A DNA stretch of 64,000 bases from Nitrososphaerota archaeon. GTDB taxonomy: Archaea; Thermoproteota; Nitrososphaeria; Nitrososphaerales; Nitrosopumilaceae. Shown here piece after piece: positions 26,140 to 35,561 of this stretch. The notes under the pieces were generated by a model, which searched no databases, was not told the DNA's origin, and worked only from the letters and a program-made list of their open reading frames with translations. The number at the start of each line of letters is the position of its first letter. Positions within the stretch are counted from its first letter, which is position 1. Where the stretch lies: positions 1 to 64,000 of the forward strand of contig JAGWGA010000003.1 in the NCBI GenBank assembly GCA_028867675.1, written 5' to 3'. The translations under genes and the position numbers were made by a program.

Positions 26140-26664
26140 ATGCTATTGAACAAAAAAATTCTGATATCTATAATCATCATTGTAATGTCCATAGTGATTA
26201 CGACTACATATTTTCTACCTGTTAATTACAAGACTAGTCCTAACCAATCTACATCAAATGTAACACAAGTCTTCAACCAGACAGCAATGCTTGAACGGGG
26301 AAATGTTGCAATGGGATTCAATCAGAGTATGATACATCATCACTTTATGTCTACAACTACAGGTGGCCAGATTATGATCATGTCTACAAACATGAGTGAT
26401 TCCAAGACCATTAATGAAATTAGATCTCATATGAAAGATATACAGTACGAATTTTCACAAGGAAATTTTACAAAACCATTCTACATTCATGCCCAAGTTG
26501 TTCCTGGCACCGATGTTATGACTGCAAAAAAAGATTTGATTGAATATTCCATAAAAGATTTTGATGGTGGCTCGTCATTGATTCTAACAACAAATGATAC
26601 TGAATTACTAAAAGCAATTCAACAATTCATGGAATTTCAATCCACTCAACACATAATGCATTAA
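26140..26664 (+). CDS. Membrane-anchored extracellular protein, histidine-containing, unknown
   Basis: This 174-residue product has an N-terminal signal anchor (about 6-27, KILISIIIIVMSIVITTTYF) and an extracellular part with several N-glycosylation sequons. The mature part carries a short His stretch (MIHHHFM, about 64-70) and further His at IHAQ, ending QHIMH. These could bind a metal such as copper. I do not recognise the family. No operon partner: the neighbour upstream is the transporter and the glnA gene converges from the right. Confidence 0.65.
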   Translation: MLLNKKILISIIIIVMSIVITTTYFLPVNYKTSPNQSTSNVTQVFNQTAMLERGNVAMGFNQSMIHHHFMSTTTGGQIMIMSTNMSDSKTINEIRSHMKDIQYEFSQGNFTKPFYIHAQVVPGTDVMTAKKDLIEYSIKDFDGGSSLILTTNDTELLKAIQQFMEFQSTQHIMH

Positions 26665-26725
26665 CTTCTTTAAATTTTAAAATTTATTAAAAGTAAAATG
26701 AATTTTCAGAGATTTTGAATCTATT

Positions 26726-28210
26726 TTAGATATCAAAATAGAGATAGAATTCATGTGGATGAGGTCTGATTGAAACCTCGTGATCATCTGCCCTTTCTAC
26801 CTCGATTAATTTGTCTAGTGTCTCATTTGCAAATATTGGTGCAAGGAACTTTCTATCACTTTCTAATTCGTCAAGTGCTTCACCTAAAGTTGCAGGCAAG
26901 TCTTTGATTCCTTTTGCAGCTCGTTGAGCTTTTGTCATCTTGTAAATATCTTCATAGACTGGGTCGCCGGGATCCATCTTCTTTTTGATTCCGTCTAATC
27001 CTGCTGCTTGTACTGCTGCAAATACTAGATATGGATTTGATGAAGGATCAGGAGCTCTAAATTCAATTCTCTTAATCTTGGCATAACCTTCTCCCCTAAA
27101 GTGGGATGGAATTCTAATTATTGCAGACCTATTGCTTGCACTCCATGCAATATACACTGGAGCTTCATAACCTGGAACTAACCTATGGTAAGAGTTTGTA
27201 GTAGGTGCAACAATTGCAGATAACGCTCTTGCATGATTCATAATTCCTCCGCAATAATATCTTGCAATCTGGCTGATCTCTTCCTTGTCATCCTTATCAA
27301 AAAACATATTCTTGTCACCTTTCCACAAGCTGACATTTGTATGCATTCCAGAACCCGCATCCATTGAAATTGGTTTTGGCATCATGGTTGCAACTTTGTT
27401 ATACTTTTTGGCAATGTTTCGTATAACATACTTGTAAGTCTGAGCACCGTCAGCAGAATTTGTCAAAGTGTCATATCTGATATCAATCTCACACTGTCCT
27501 GCAGTAGCTACTTCATGGTGATGATTGTCACATAAAACTCCAAAATATTCATTCAAGCATTCTACACAGTCATTTCTATATTCTGTTAGTGTGTCAGATG
27601 GTGTGCTGGGATAGTATCCCTTCTTTAATGCCATTGGATATCCCTTGCCGTCTTGGCTCCATGGAGCTTCTTGGGATTCTATTGAATATGACTGGCCTTT
27701 GTAAGGAGTAAGAACATCCCATGTAATTTTATCAAATACAAAAAACTCTACCTCTGGACCCCAATAGCTATTGTCAAAGCCTTGAGTCTTCAGGTACGCC
27801 TCTGTCTTTTGGGCAATTCCTCTTGGATCAGATTCTAGTCTGCCCTTGTTTCTGCTCTTGTATATGTCACAGATTAACCTAGCAGTCTTTCCATTTTCCA
27901 TCCATGGTATTATAGCAAAAGTACTGGGATCTGGTTTTAGGACCATATCAGAATCTTCAATTGATCCAAATCCAACAATTGAGGAACCGTCAAGTTTTGG
28001 AAGTCCATCTTTCATTTGTTGTGGAGTAAACAAATTTGTAGAAATTGTAGTATGGTGAAATCTTCCTCTAAGACCTGTAAATTGTAAATCGATAAATTTT
28101 ATCTGATCATGTTTTATTTTTGAGAAAACATCTTCAGAAGTATAAGAAACTTGAACTGGTTCTCCACCAATCACTTTATATGGCAATTTTGCACCTTGAT
28201 CATAACACAA
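26726..28210 (-). CDS. glnA: Glutamine synthetase
   Basis: A 494-residue GS of the classical type makes glutamine from glutamate, ammonia and ATP. Family signatures visible are FIDLQFTGLRGRFHHTT near the N-terminus, YWGPEVEFFVFD, MDAGSGMHTNVSLWKG (ammonia/Glu site), and NRSAIIRIP with the arginine-rich substrate region. It is the main ammonia-assimilating enzyme in ammonia oxidisers. The N-terminus is uncertain: the frame opens with a TTG at 28210, and a GTG at about 28174 is possible. It shares a short divergent promoter region with the GINS51 gene. Confidence 0.95.
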   Translation of the reverse strand: MCYDQGAKLPYKVIGGEPVQVSYTSEDVFSKIKHDQIKFIDLQFTGLRGRFHHTTISTNLFTPQQMKDGLPKLDGSSIVGFGSIEDSDMVLKPDPSTFAIIPWMENGKTARLICDIYKSRNKGRLESDPRGIAQKTEAYLKTQGFDNSYWGPEVEFFVFDKITWDVLTPYKGQSYSIESQEAPWSQDGKGYPMALKKGYYPSTPSDTLTEYRNDCVECLNEYFGVLCDNHHHEVATAGQCEIDIRYDTLTNSADGAQTYKYVIRNIAKKYNKVATMMPKPISMDAGSGMHTNVSLWKGDKNMFFDKDDKEEISQIARYYCGGIMNHARALSAIVAPTTNSYHRLVPGYEAPVYIAWSASNRSAIIRIPSHFRGEGYAKIKRIEFRAPDPSSNPYLVFAAVQAAGLDGIKKKMDPGDPVYEDIYKMTKAQRAAKGIKDLPATLGEALDELESDRKFLAPIFANETLDKLIEVERADDHEVSIRPHPHEFYLYFDI

Positions 28211-28244
28211 GGAGTCTATGATTTAAGTATTATTAGATATGGAA

Positions 28245-28799
28245 ATGTCAGAAATTAAAATTGATGTAAATTCATTGTATGCCATTCTTCTTCGCGAAGT
28301 AGAAAACGAAACAGTCCAAGAGGTAGATCCTAACCTGTATCACAACATTGGAGAATTTCTTGGTAACTTGAAAAATCATGACTATGACGGAATAGAATCA
28401 AAGATTACTAAATCACTTGTAACAATGATTACCGAAATGACATCAATTTTACTAAAAATAAGAATTGAAAAGGCAACAGCTCTTCAAGAAATTGATTATA
28501 CCAATTTACTTGATGAAGAGAGATTTATTTTAGATTCTGAAGATGAACTGCGACAAAGAAAAGACATTATTCTTTCTGCTACATTAAATGGAAGACTAAA
28601 GCTTTTAGAAACTGTAGGACAAAATCACAGAGAAAGATCAATTGTAATACGATTTTTAAAACCAATAGACCAGATAATGGGCACAGATTTGCAGACATAT
28701 GGTCCATTTGAGGCAGAAGATGTTGCTACCTTACCCTTTGAGAATGCCCGTTCTCTTATAGAAAAGAAGATAGCGGCAAAGGTAAGCTGGGAAGACTAG
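28245..28799 (+). CDS. gins51: GINS complex subunit Gins51
   Basis: The 184-residue helical protein matches archaeal GINS51 (Sld5/Psf1-like). An N-terminal helical domain contains LYAILLREVENETVQEVDPN. Next is a long helix pair with TALQEIDYTNLLDEE. The characteristic small B-domain at the C-terminus includes YGPFEAEDVATLPFENARSL and ends with KVSWED. GINS joins MCM in the CMG-like helicase. The ATG at 28239 also exists; the one at 28245 has a better TATA spacing. It lies apart from the other replication genes (12-22 kb). Confidence 0.8.
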   Translation: MSEIKIDVNSLYAILLREVENETVQEVDPNLYHNIGEFLGNLKNHDYDGIESKITKSLVTMITEMTSILLKIRIEKATALQEIDYTNLLDEERFILDSEDELRQRKDIILSATLNGRLKLLETVGQNHRERSIVIRFLKPIDQIMGTDLQTYGPFEAEDVATLPFENARSLIEKKIAAKVSWED

Positions 28800-28829
28800 A
28801 AATTAGACAACGTCATTTTATGATATATC

Positions 28830-29105
28830 ATGCATAACGGGATAGACCTTGACGTATACTTTCTAATCATACTATACCCGGTTGCTGGATTATTTATAAT
28901 AGAAATGGTATGTAGAGCAATCAAGAAAATTCCAAACTGGACTAAACTTCTAACACAAGCCATAATGTGTATCGGTTTTGGCATTGCATATCTTACAATG
29001 CATGTTGCCCACTGGCTCACAGCTGGAGTATTGCTTGCCTTGGCAATAGCTCTTCTTTACCAGGCAAAAATTTCAAAACTTGATCCGCAAAAAGCGTTGT
29101 ACTAG
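28830..29105 (+). CDS. Small membrane protein, two to three helices, unknown
   Basis: The 91-residue product has hydrophobic segments VYFLIILYPVAGLFIIEMV, AIMCIGFGIAYLTMHVAHWL and AGVLLALAIALLY, with a basic loop RAIKKIPNWTKLL. His and Trp occur in the second helix (MHVAHW). No family recognised. Its 3' end overlaps the AN1 zinc-finger gene on the other strand by 4 bp. Confidence 0.7.
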   Translation: MHNGIDLDVYFLIILYPVAGLFIIEMVCRAIKKIPNWTKLLTQAIMCIGFGIAYLTMHVAHWLTAGVLLALAIALLYQAKISKLDPQKALY

Positions 29106-29326
29106 CTAAATTTCCCAAAAAGTCGTTTGAGGAAACTTTGTCTGCCTATACCCTTTGTCCTTTGGATCTTTTTTTCTCCAAATTTTCTTGAACGTATTTG
29201 AAACAATTTGACACATCTGTGTTCTTCTGGCAATCTGTGCTCTGCACAAAACTTGTCCTTGCAGTAACTACACTCAAACGGCAAGTCCTGCGTTTTTCCA
29301 CAATAGGCGCAGTCAAACTGTTCCAT
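29102..29326 (-). CDS. AN1-type zinc-finger protein
   Basis: The 74-residue protein has an AN1 finger at its N-terminus: C-x2-C, then FECSYCKDKFCAEHRLPEEHRC with the remaining Cys and His ligands in the standard order. A very basic tail follows (SRKFGEKKIQRTKGIGRQSFLKRLFGKF) that could bind nucleic acid or membrane. Archaeal AN1 proteins are common but poorly understood. The frame opens at a TTG (29335), but the ATG at 29326 is the natural start. Confidence 0.9.
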   Translation of the reverse strand: MEQFDCAYCGKTQDLPFECSYCKDKFCAEHRLPEEHRCVKLFQIRSRKFGEKKIQRTKGIGRQSFLKRLFGKFS

Positions 29327-29435
29327 TATTTTCAATTAATTACAATACTAATTTAGTGTTGGTAAAAAATCACTAGAGCCTTTGATTAACAAAACTTATT
29401 TACGCACGAGCGCAAGATGAAAAATAGTTTTCAGT

Positions 29436-30176
29436 ATGATAAAGGATCAAGTTGCAGTAATTACAGGCGCAAGTAGTGGAATAGGATATGCAACTGCTCT
29501 TGCAATAGCTAAAGCCGGCGCAAAGGTTGTGGTTGGTGCAAGAAGAATTGAGAAATTGCAACAACTCCAAAAAGATATTGAAAAAATTGGCGGAGAGTGT
29601 ATCCCCGTATCATGTGATGTAAGAAAACGTGCTGACTGTGAAAATTTGATTAAAACTGCTATAAACAAATGGAATAGAGTAGACATTCTAGTAAATAACG
29701 CAGGACTGATGCCTCTTAGTTTTGTAAAAAACCTCAAGGTGGGTGAGTGGGATCAGATGATTGATGTTAACATCAAGGGAGTGATGTACTGTACTGCAGC
29801 TGTAATTCCTCATATGGTAAGCCAAAAATCTGGCCACATTGTAAATATATCATCAATTGCAGGAAGAGTAGTTTTTCCTGCTGGTAGTGTTTATTGTGCA
29901 ACCAAATTTGCAGTATGGGCATTTAGTGAGGGTCTAAGACAAGAACTCTCTGTTAGAAATAATATTAGAATAACAACAATTGAACCAGGTATAGTAGACA
30001 CCGAACTTACCAATACTATAACTGACAAGTCTCTAGAATCTTTTGTAACACATTCAAAAACAATTCAATCTCTAAAAGCTGGAGACATTGCAAATTCTAT
30101 CATGTTTGCACTAGAATCTCCACCTCACATGAGTGTAAATGAGATTGCAATAAGACCAACTACACAAGAAAAATAG
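29436..30176 (+). CDS. Short-chain dehydrogenase/reductase
   Basis: This classical SDR has 246 residues. It has the cofactor loop TGASSGIG (about 10-17) and the NNAG motif (about 87-90). The catalytic Ser-Tyr-Lys set appears in ISSIAGRVVFPAGSVYCATK, with Tyr and Lys spaced Y-x3-K. The loop VGARRIEK after strand 2 has basic residues favouring NADP(H). The substrate is unknown. The next gene on the same strand begins 9 bp after the stop, indicating co-transcription with a flavoprotein. Confidence 0.93.
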   Translation: MIKDQVAVITGASSGIGYATALAIAKAGAKVVVGARRIEKLQQLQKDIEKIGGECIPVSCDVRKRADCENLIKTAINKWNRVDILVNNAGLMPLSFVKNLKVGEWDQMIDVNIKGVMYCTAAVIPHMVSQKSGHIVNISSIAGRVVFPAGSVYCATKFAVWAFSEGLRQELSVRNNIRITTIEPGIVDTELTNTITDKSLESFVTHSKTIQSLKAGDIANSIMFALESPPHMSVNEIAIRPTTQEK

Positions 30177-30185
30177 TGGTATACC

Positions 30186-31331
30186 TTGTCAAGACCTCAA
30201 AGTATTGTAATTTTAGGCGGAGGCTTTGGAGGCCTTGCTGCTGCAAACGAATTGCGAGAAAATCTTCCCCAAGATGTACGAATCACCATAATTGACAAAA
30301 AAGATTGGTTCATGATGGATTTAGTAAAACTTTGGATAATAAACGGTACAAGAGAATTTGAATCATCTAAAAGATCTTTAGAAAACATAACAAAGAAAGG
30401 AATTGAATTTGTAAATGAAGATGTTGTAAAGATAGATCCTGTAAACAAATCAATAAGAACAAAATATAGACAATTTCATTATAATTTTCTTATAATATCA
30501 TTAGGTGTAGAGCTTGCACCAGAAAAAATCCCCGGTCTTAAGGAAAATGGCCTTGTACTTTATGATATCAACGATGTTCCAAAGATTAGAGATGCCATAA
30601 GACAGTTCAAGTCAGGCAAAATTGTCTTTGCCATTACTTCAATGCCATACAAATGTCCTCCTGCTCCATTCGAAGCTGCTCTTCTCATCCATTCAGTCCT
30701 TGAAGAGACTGGGGCAAGCAGTTCGGTTCAAATGGATTTTTTTAGTCCGGCACCCCTTACACTTCCTGCGGGAGGCCCTAAGGTAAGTGAAGACATTTTA
30801 CAAATTCTAAAGTCTAAAAATATAGAATTTCATGGAAATAACAAAGTTATATCCGTGGAGAAAAATAAATTAAAATTTGAAAATGGCGAAACTGATTTTG
30901 ATATTTTAATTGCAGTTCCTCCACACAAAGTTCCTGGAGTTATAGTAGAGTCTGGATTTGCTGAAGAAGGAAAATTTATCGAAGTAAACAAAACATGCAA
31001 GACAAAATATGACAATGTATTTGCAATAGGCGATGTCAATCAGATGATGGTTACAGATAAAATTGCAGTACCAAAGGCAGGAATATTTGCAGAAGCTCAA
31101 GGAATTGCAGTTGCACAAAATATCATTGGAATAATAAAAAATGAATTGCAATACTTGTCCTTTGATGGAAAGGGAGGATGCTTTTTGGAAACTGGCAAGA
31201 AAACTGCAGGATATCTTTCAGTTGACATGTTTGCAAAACCAGATCCATTAACTGAACTACAGCCAACATCAACAGAACATTTTTCAGAAAAAGAAAAATT
31301 TGAACAAGATAGACTGAAAAAATGGCTCTGA
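30186..31331 (+). CDS. Sulfide:quinone oxidoreductase-like flavoprotein
   Basis: The 381-residue FAD enzyme begins IVILGGGFGGLAAANEL, the FAD-binding dinucleotide fold. It contains a MPYKCPPAPFEAAL segment with a conserved Cys, as in the SQR/FCSD family, and NVFAIGDVNQM near 270. A second redox Cys appears in GGCFLETG near the C-terminus. Whether it oxidises sulfide is not established; related proteins have broader roles. It begins with TTG, 9 bp after the SDR stop, and is followed by tRNA-Pro. Confidence 0.8.
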   Translation: MSRPQSIVILGGGFGGLAAANELRENLPQDVRITIIDKKDWFMMDLVKLWIINGTREFESSKRSLENITKKGIEFVNEDVVKIDPVNKSIRTKYRQFHYNFLIISLGVELAPEKIPGLKENGLVLYDINDVPKIRDAIRQFKSGKIVFAITSMPYKCPPAPFEAALLIHSVLEETGASSSVQMDFFSPAPLTLPAGGPKVSEDILQILKSKNIEFHGNNKVISVEKNKLKFENGETDFDILIAVPPHKVPGVIVESGFAEEGKFIEVNKTCKTKYDNVFAIGDVNQMMVTDKIAVPKAGIFAEAQGIAVAQNIIGIIKNELQYLSFDGKGGCFLETGKKTAGYLSVDMFAKPDPLTELQPTSTEHFSEKEKFEQDRLKKWL

Positions 31332-31378
31332 ATTTCAATCCCACAATTTAATAATTTCACAATAGCCCACATCTTCAA

Positions 31379-31456
31379 GGGGCCGTAGTCTAGCTTGGTT
31401 ATGATGCTAGCCTGGGGTGCTAGAGGTCGCCGGTTCAAGTCCGGCCGGCCCCACCA
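31379..31456 (+). tRNA. tRNA-Pro (anticodon GGG), with encoded CCA
   Basis: The cloverleaf is complete. The acceptor arm GGGGCCG pairs with CGGCCCC (31446-31452). The anticodon stem CTAGC/GCTAG encloses the loop CTGGGGT, giving GGG at positions 34-36. The T-arm GCCGG TTCAAGT CCGGC is perfect. Discriminator A is at 31453 and CCA is encoded at 31454-31456. There is no intron. An AT-rich box at about 31348-31356 may be the promoter. Confidence 0.97.
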
Positions 31457-31549
31457 TGATATCACATGAGGCGTTTGTCATAATTTTCAATCTACTTGCT
31501 AATGTCAATTTGTCACGCCTTTTTTTCTAGAATTACGATATTGTATAAC

Positions 31550-31858
31550 ATGGGAAAACGAAAATTCACTATTGACCTTGGCAATGAAAAAATTGAGGTC
31601 GAAGGACACATGCACAAAAATGTTGCAATCAAGTATCTCATGAAAAGACGAAGATCCCTCCTAATGACAAAAGACAAGGAAAAAGTTGAGAAACTCTTTG
31701 CAGACATACCAAAAACAATCTCAATAGTGGGTGGTCATCTGACAAAATCTTACCAAGTAAACTGGGAAAGAGAAGGAACTACAGAATTTGAGGGTTCAAG
31801 ATTTGTCTTTACTTTGACTGAACTGCCTGAAAAATCTGTACACGCAATTCCAAATTAA
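31550..31858 (+). CDS. Conserved small protein, unknown function
   Basis: From the ATG at 31550 there are 102 residues. A beta-strand start KRKFTIDLGNEKIEVEGH leads to a basic helix KYLMKRRRSLLMTKDKEK, then two strand-rich segments (SIVGGHLTKSYQVNWE and SRFVFTLTELP). The frame upstream to 31496 adds an unlikely hydrophobic extension. Nucleic-acid binding is possible from the basic helix, but no family is recognised. It lies 100 bp after tRNA-Pro. Confidence 0.65.
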   Translation: MGKRKFTIDLGNEKIEVEGHMHKNVAIKYLMKRRRSLLMTKDKEKVEKLFADIPKTISIVGGHLTKSYQVNWEREGTTEFEGSRFVFTLTELPEKSVHAIPN

Positions 31859-31889
31859 TTTTCCATCTGTGTATTTTTCAAAACTAGTC

Positions 31890-33596
31890 TTATAGCGTAG
31901 ATTTTATGCTTGAATTATAGCTTGGAAACCCCAATACATCTTGATACGCCTTTGGAATCATTGATTTTGATTGCATCAAAAGATCACTTGCCGCAGAATC
32001 CAAGACATACGTTACTGCCCAATCATCTTCACTTCTAATAGATCTGCCAAAACCCTGCAGCAATTTAGTTAATGTCTGCGACTTGTACCATAGGGGGAAT
32101 TGTTGCATCTTTACTTTAGTTCGTTTCTCACTTAGGTTAGGGTATGGCACCTTTGCTATAATTTGAAATCTTGACAAGTCATCTTTTAGATCAACTCCCT
32201 CCCACAAAGATGATGACAACAAGACTCCATCTTCATCAAAAGAATGTTCTTGCAATACCTCATCTTGCGTCATTCCGTTCTCATTTCTGCTATGACAAAT
32301 TCTAATTCTGGACCTATTTTTTTCAGACAAATTGTTTCTAATATCAAAACATCTCTTCTCTGATGAAGTAAGAATCAGTCCTCTTTCATGTCCATGCTCT
32401 GACATTATATCATCAATTTTTTTTATAACTGCAAGTTCGTCGTCTTTGCTTGAAGAATAACTTAGCTTTCTACTATTTAGAAAATTAATTCTTCTCTTGT
32501 CTGCAGCAAATGGAGATCTTGGAGTATCTACAAATCCAACCTTTGATGGATCAAGTCCTGCATTTTCACAAAAACTATCCTTGTCTATTGTTGCAGACAT
32601 GAAAATTTGATTTTCTATATCAAAGAAAGTCTTGACATATTTTGAAATGTCTAATGGTTTAATGGATACAGATCTAAAGTTTCCTCGCTCATCCATGTAG
32701 GGCTCGTTTATGACAAAATTACCTTTGTTTGAATAAATCTCTGCATGAGCATTTGCCATCTTTTCATATCTTGCTTCTAGTTTAGCAAGTAAGACATAAT
32801 CTGGATTTAGCATAAACGATCTGCTTTCCTGTAAATCTAAAAGTTGCTTTGAGTATGATCTTGCCAAATCATCAAGTAACTGTATAATCATACCGGCATC
32901 TTTCAAATCATATGTGCTTGCATCAATGCCGCACTCTGAAAGCAGTCCATTATAGATATCAACTCCGATGAACTGGATTATCTGATCTTCAACCTTGTGT
33001 GCCTCATCAAAGATTGCTATTGGTTTTGAGACATATTCTGCATATGCTTTTCTGTTAAACTTCATCAGCTGAAAGTATGATGCATAATTCCAAATTGAAT
33101 GAGGAGATGTCAGTGCGCGATACTTTTGTTCATAATAATGGCAAAATTGCTTTGTGATATCCTCTGGCTCTCCAAGCTTTGGTTTGTAAATGCAAACTTC
33201 TTTTACTTTTTTTCCACTCTTCATTGTTGTTTCTTCACAAAGGCCCTTCTCACAAGTAAGGCCTTTTTGAATCGCAATCTTTGTATCTGATTGTAAAATT
33301 GATTCCTGGTCCATTAGTTTTAGACAGGCAAAATTTGATTTCCCTTTTACTGGCATGAGAAATTTTAGATCTTTGGAATATTGGTCCTGTAATTGCTTTG
33401 ATGCAGTGACAACAAAGGAACTACCATAATATCTTGCCAATGTAGCAGCAATGAGTGATTTTCCTACACCAGTAGGGGCTGATAGGATAATAGTTTTGTA
33501 CCCTACCTTCATTTGCTCCTCGATTCCCTGGAGGATCTCCTTTTGTATCTCCCTTGGTTTGTATTCTTCTGGAAAATATTCTAAAACAGTAGTCAT
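31890..33596 (-). CDS. XPD/Rad3-family DNA helicase
   Basis: This superfamily 2 helicase has 568 residues. It has Walker A SAPTGVGKSL (about 39-48), a DEAH box AIFDEAHKVED, and motif VI LLQGFGRSIRSEDDW. Between motifs I and II lie Cys residues spaced as in the XPD iron-sulfur domain (FACLKL, GLTCEKGLCEET, QFCHYY), needed for 5'-3' unwinding in repair and transcription. There is no transcription-coupled-repair partner beside it. Divergent from a secreted-protein gene across about 190 bp. Confidence 0.92.
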   Translation of the reverse strand: MTTVLEYFPEEYKPREIQKEILQGIEEQMKVGYKTIILSAPTGVGKSLIAATLARYYGSSFVVTASKQLQDQYSKDLKFLMPVKGKSNFACLKLMDQESILQSDTKIAIQKGLTCEKGLCEETTMKSGKKVKEVCIYKPKLGEPEDITKQFCHYYEQKYRALTSPHSIWNYASYFQLMKFNRKAYAEYVSKPIAIFDEAHKVEDQIIQFIGVDIYNGLLSECGIDASTYDLKDAGMIIQLLDDLARSYSKQLLDLQESRSFMLNPDYVLLAKLEARYEKMANAHAEIYSNKGNFVINEPYMDERGNFRSVSIKPLDISKYVKTFFDIENQIFMSATIDKDSFCENAGLDPSKVGFVDTPRSPFAADKRRINFLNSRKLSYSSSKDDELAVIKKIDDIMSEHGHERGLILTSSEKRCFDIRNNLSEKNRSRIRICHSRNENGMTQDEVLQEHSFDEDGVLLSSSLWEGVDLKDDLSRFQIIAKVPYPNLSEKRTKVKMQQFPLWYKSQTLTKLLQGFGRSIRSEDDWAVTYVLDSAASDLLMQSKSMIPKAYQDVLGFPSYNSSIKSTL

Positions 33597-33782
33597 TTTA
33601 ATTTTGGTCTATAAAACATTGAAAAACTACATACTTAATCGCTTGGTTAAGTAGCAATTACATCTAAAATCAAAGGTTTTTGCAAAAACCGTTGCTTGGG
33701 AGGAGTGGTTAATTATTTCCAAGTCGATGACAAAAAAAATTAGGTTTTACGAATTAACAATGATTTCAAAAAGTATCCAGAG

Positions 33783-34529
33783 TTGAAAGCAACTCATATT
33801 GTATCACTCACTCTAGTACTAGCAGTGTTTGTAATTGGATTTTCAAATATCCCTGTCTCCCACTCTGTACTAACTTTAAGCATGCTTGTTAATGTAAAGC
33901 CGCAGATAGATCCTATTATTCAGGGAGACCATGTTATAATAGTTGGAAATGTTACAGACCAGGCCTACAAACCAGTTCCAAATGCCGTAGTGTTTCTCCT
34001 ATTTGGGTCAGAAGCAGTAACTACAACTACAGATAATCAGGGCAATTTCAAGTACCAATCTGTATTATCGCAAGCTCCTGGAACCTATGAGATAGATGCT
34101 ACTGTTACAAAACCAGGATACATCAAGCAACTTGCAACGACAACATATACTATAAAACCATTCTCAAGCACAAATTCCACATCGGTAGGTACCTCAACTG
34201 CAACTAGTAACATAACAGGCCTTCCAGTCTCTGCTGGAAACTATACGGTATATCTTGGCAAAGTTGCCCAGTGGAATCTTGAAACTACATGCTTTGTAGA
34301 CTTTTCTGACAAGTACATGAGATTTTTAAAAACATGTGACCTATACAACATTAATCCTCAAGACTTTACAGTAGATCAAAAAGTGATTTCTATGGTTACT
34401 GTAATTGAACATGATGGTACATACCGACTCTTCCCTCAAAATGTTTACGATGAAGCATACTATATGGAAAATAATACTGCAAGCAGCTTTGCGGCATCAA
34501 CATGGCAAAGCTATGTTGCTCCAAAGTAA
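33783..34529 (+). CDS. Secreted carboxypeptidase-regulatory-like (Ig-fold) protein
   Basis: This 248-residue protein starts at TTG. It has a signal peptide (about 5-28, ending in PVSHS) and an Ig-like carboxypeptidase regulatory-type domain (about 35-120). The domain shows GDHVIIVGNVTDQAYKPVPN and DNQGNFKYQS turns, a common pattern in surface proteins. A Thr/Ser-rich linker follows, and then a C-terminal domain with two Cys (TTCFVDFSDK and KTCDLYN) that may form a disulfide. Several NxS/T sites suggest N-glycosylation. Ligand unknown. Confidence 0.75.
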   Translation: MKATHIVSLTLVLAVFVIGFSNIPVSHSVLTLSMLVNVKPQIDPIIQGDHVIIVGNVTDQAYKPVPNAVVFLLFGSEAVTTTTDNQGNFKYQSVLSQAPGTYEIDATVTKPGYIKQLATTTYTIKPFSSTNSTSVGTSTATSNITGLPVSAGNYTVYLGKVAQWNLETTCFVDFSDKYMRFLKTCDLYNINPQDFTVDQKVISMVTVIEHDGTYRLFPQNVYDEAYYMENNTASSFAASTWQSYVAPK

Positions 34530-34574
34530 TTTTAGAAATAATTTAAAACTCTGATGATATAACTAATACATATA

Positions 34575-34955
34575 GTGGCAAAGATAGTTTATGATGTAAC
34601 TTGCATAGTAATAGACGATGACATTGATTTACGAGATATTTTTGTAGAATTACTTGGAATAAACAATGTTACTGTATTAGGTACTGGTATTAATGGTCAC
34701 GAGGCATTTGAACTGTATAAAAAATTCAATCCAACCATAGTTTTTTTGGATGAATTTATGCCCGACTTTGATGGAAGATACGGAATGGAAAAAATTAGAA
34801 AATACAGTCCACATGCAAATATAATCTTGGTTACCAGTGCTACAAAAAATGAATTAAAATTTCATAAAGATGACATAACCGCTATGATTGAAAAACCAAT
34901 TCAGATGGATCAACTCATGGCAATTGTAAATAAAATGATGTCACTTCATTCATAA
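34575..34955 (+). CDS. Single-domain response regulator receiver (CheY-like)
   Basis: This 126-residue receiver domain has no output domain. The acidic pocket is CIVIDDD, the phosphoacceptor Asp is in TIVFLDEFMPDFDG (about residue 59), a Thr/Ser follows in VTSATKN, and the conserved Lys is in IEKPIQ. Starts at GTG (34575). No histidine kinase is in the window, so its partner lies elsewhere. It could act through protein-protein contact, as CheY-like proteins do. Confidence 0.92.
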   Translation: MAKIVYDVTCIVIDDDIDLRDIFVELLGINNVTVLGTGINGHEAFELYKKFNPTIVFLDEFMPDFDGRYGMEKIRKYSPHANIILVTSATKNELKFHKDDITAMIEKPIQMDQLMAIVNKMMSLHS

Positions 34956-35026
34956 TTTTTTCTATCTATATATCATGAATTGATTTTAATTTGCATTGGG
35001 GGAAATCCTAAAGTATTCGGATATTT

Positions 35027-35515
35027 TCAAGCGTAAAGCAATGACATGGCAATATCTCGTGTTGTTATAATTCCAACAATCTTGTCTTTTTCAACTATTG
35101 GTAGATGGTCTATGTTGTTTTTCTCCATGATATGTGCTGCCTCTTGGATTGTCTGGGCAGGGCTTGCATAAATCAAGGGTCTTGATGCAAGAAAACTCAA
35201 GATTAGGCATTTGGGAGATATGCTAAGGTTTGCCATTATACGCACTAGGTCTCTTTGGGTTACAATACCAAAGGGTCTCTCGTAGGCAGTAATTATTACG
35301 CATCCTGCTCTTTTTTGTGCCATCAAAGTAGCGGCCTCATGTGCAGTTTTCAGATGGTCCATAGTTATCACATCTCTTTTCATGACATGAGATATTGTAG
35401 TACCGCCAGGTCCAAAAAAGACTTCAGAAAATATTTCTAATTCTATTTCACTTGTTGCTTTTGGGCTCTTTTCTTCTTGGTTGTGATGACTATCACGTAG
35501 TTTTATCATTGACAT
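35027..35515 (-). CDS. CBS-domain protein (two CBS motifs)
   Basis: The 162-residue protein is a tandem CBS pair (Bateman module): VMKRDVITMDHLKTAHEAAT to FGIVTQRDLVRIM, then PLIYASPAQTIQEAAHIMEK to KIVGIITTRDIAMSLL. Such modules bind adenosine nucleotides and act as energy sensors for partner proteins. There is no fused enzymatic or channel domain. The Asp residues in TQRDL and TTRDI are the usual ribose-binding positions. Its target is not evident from its neighbours. Confidence 0.92.
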   Translation of the reverse strand: MSMIKLRDSHHNQEEKSPKATSEIELEIFSEVFFGPGGTTISHVMKRDVITMDHLKTAHEAATLMAQKRAGCVIITAYERPFGIVTQRDLVRIMANLSISPKCLILSFLASRPLIYASPAQTIQEAAHIMEKNNIDHLPIVEKDKIVGIITTRDIAMSLLYA

Positions 35516-35561
35516 CTATACGTCTTGCTAACCTATAGGCATTATTCTCCCTCCAATTTTT

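Noticed and set aside
31097-31465. Minus-strand frame of 122 codons with GRPDLNRRPLAPQAS
   Set aside because: It is antisense to tRNA-Pro and the end of the flavoprotein gene. This peptide is a known artefact of translating the complement of tRNA genes.
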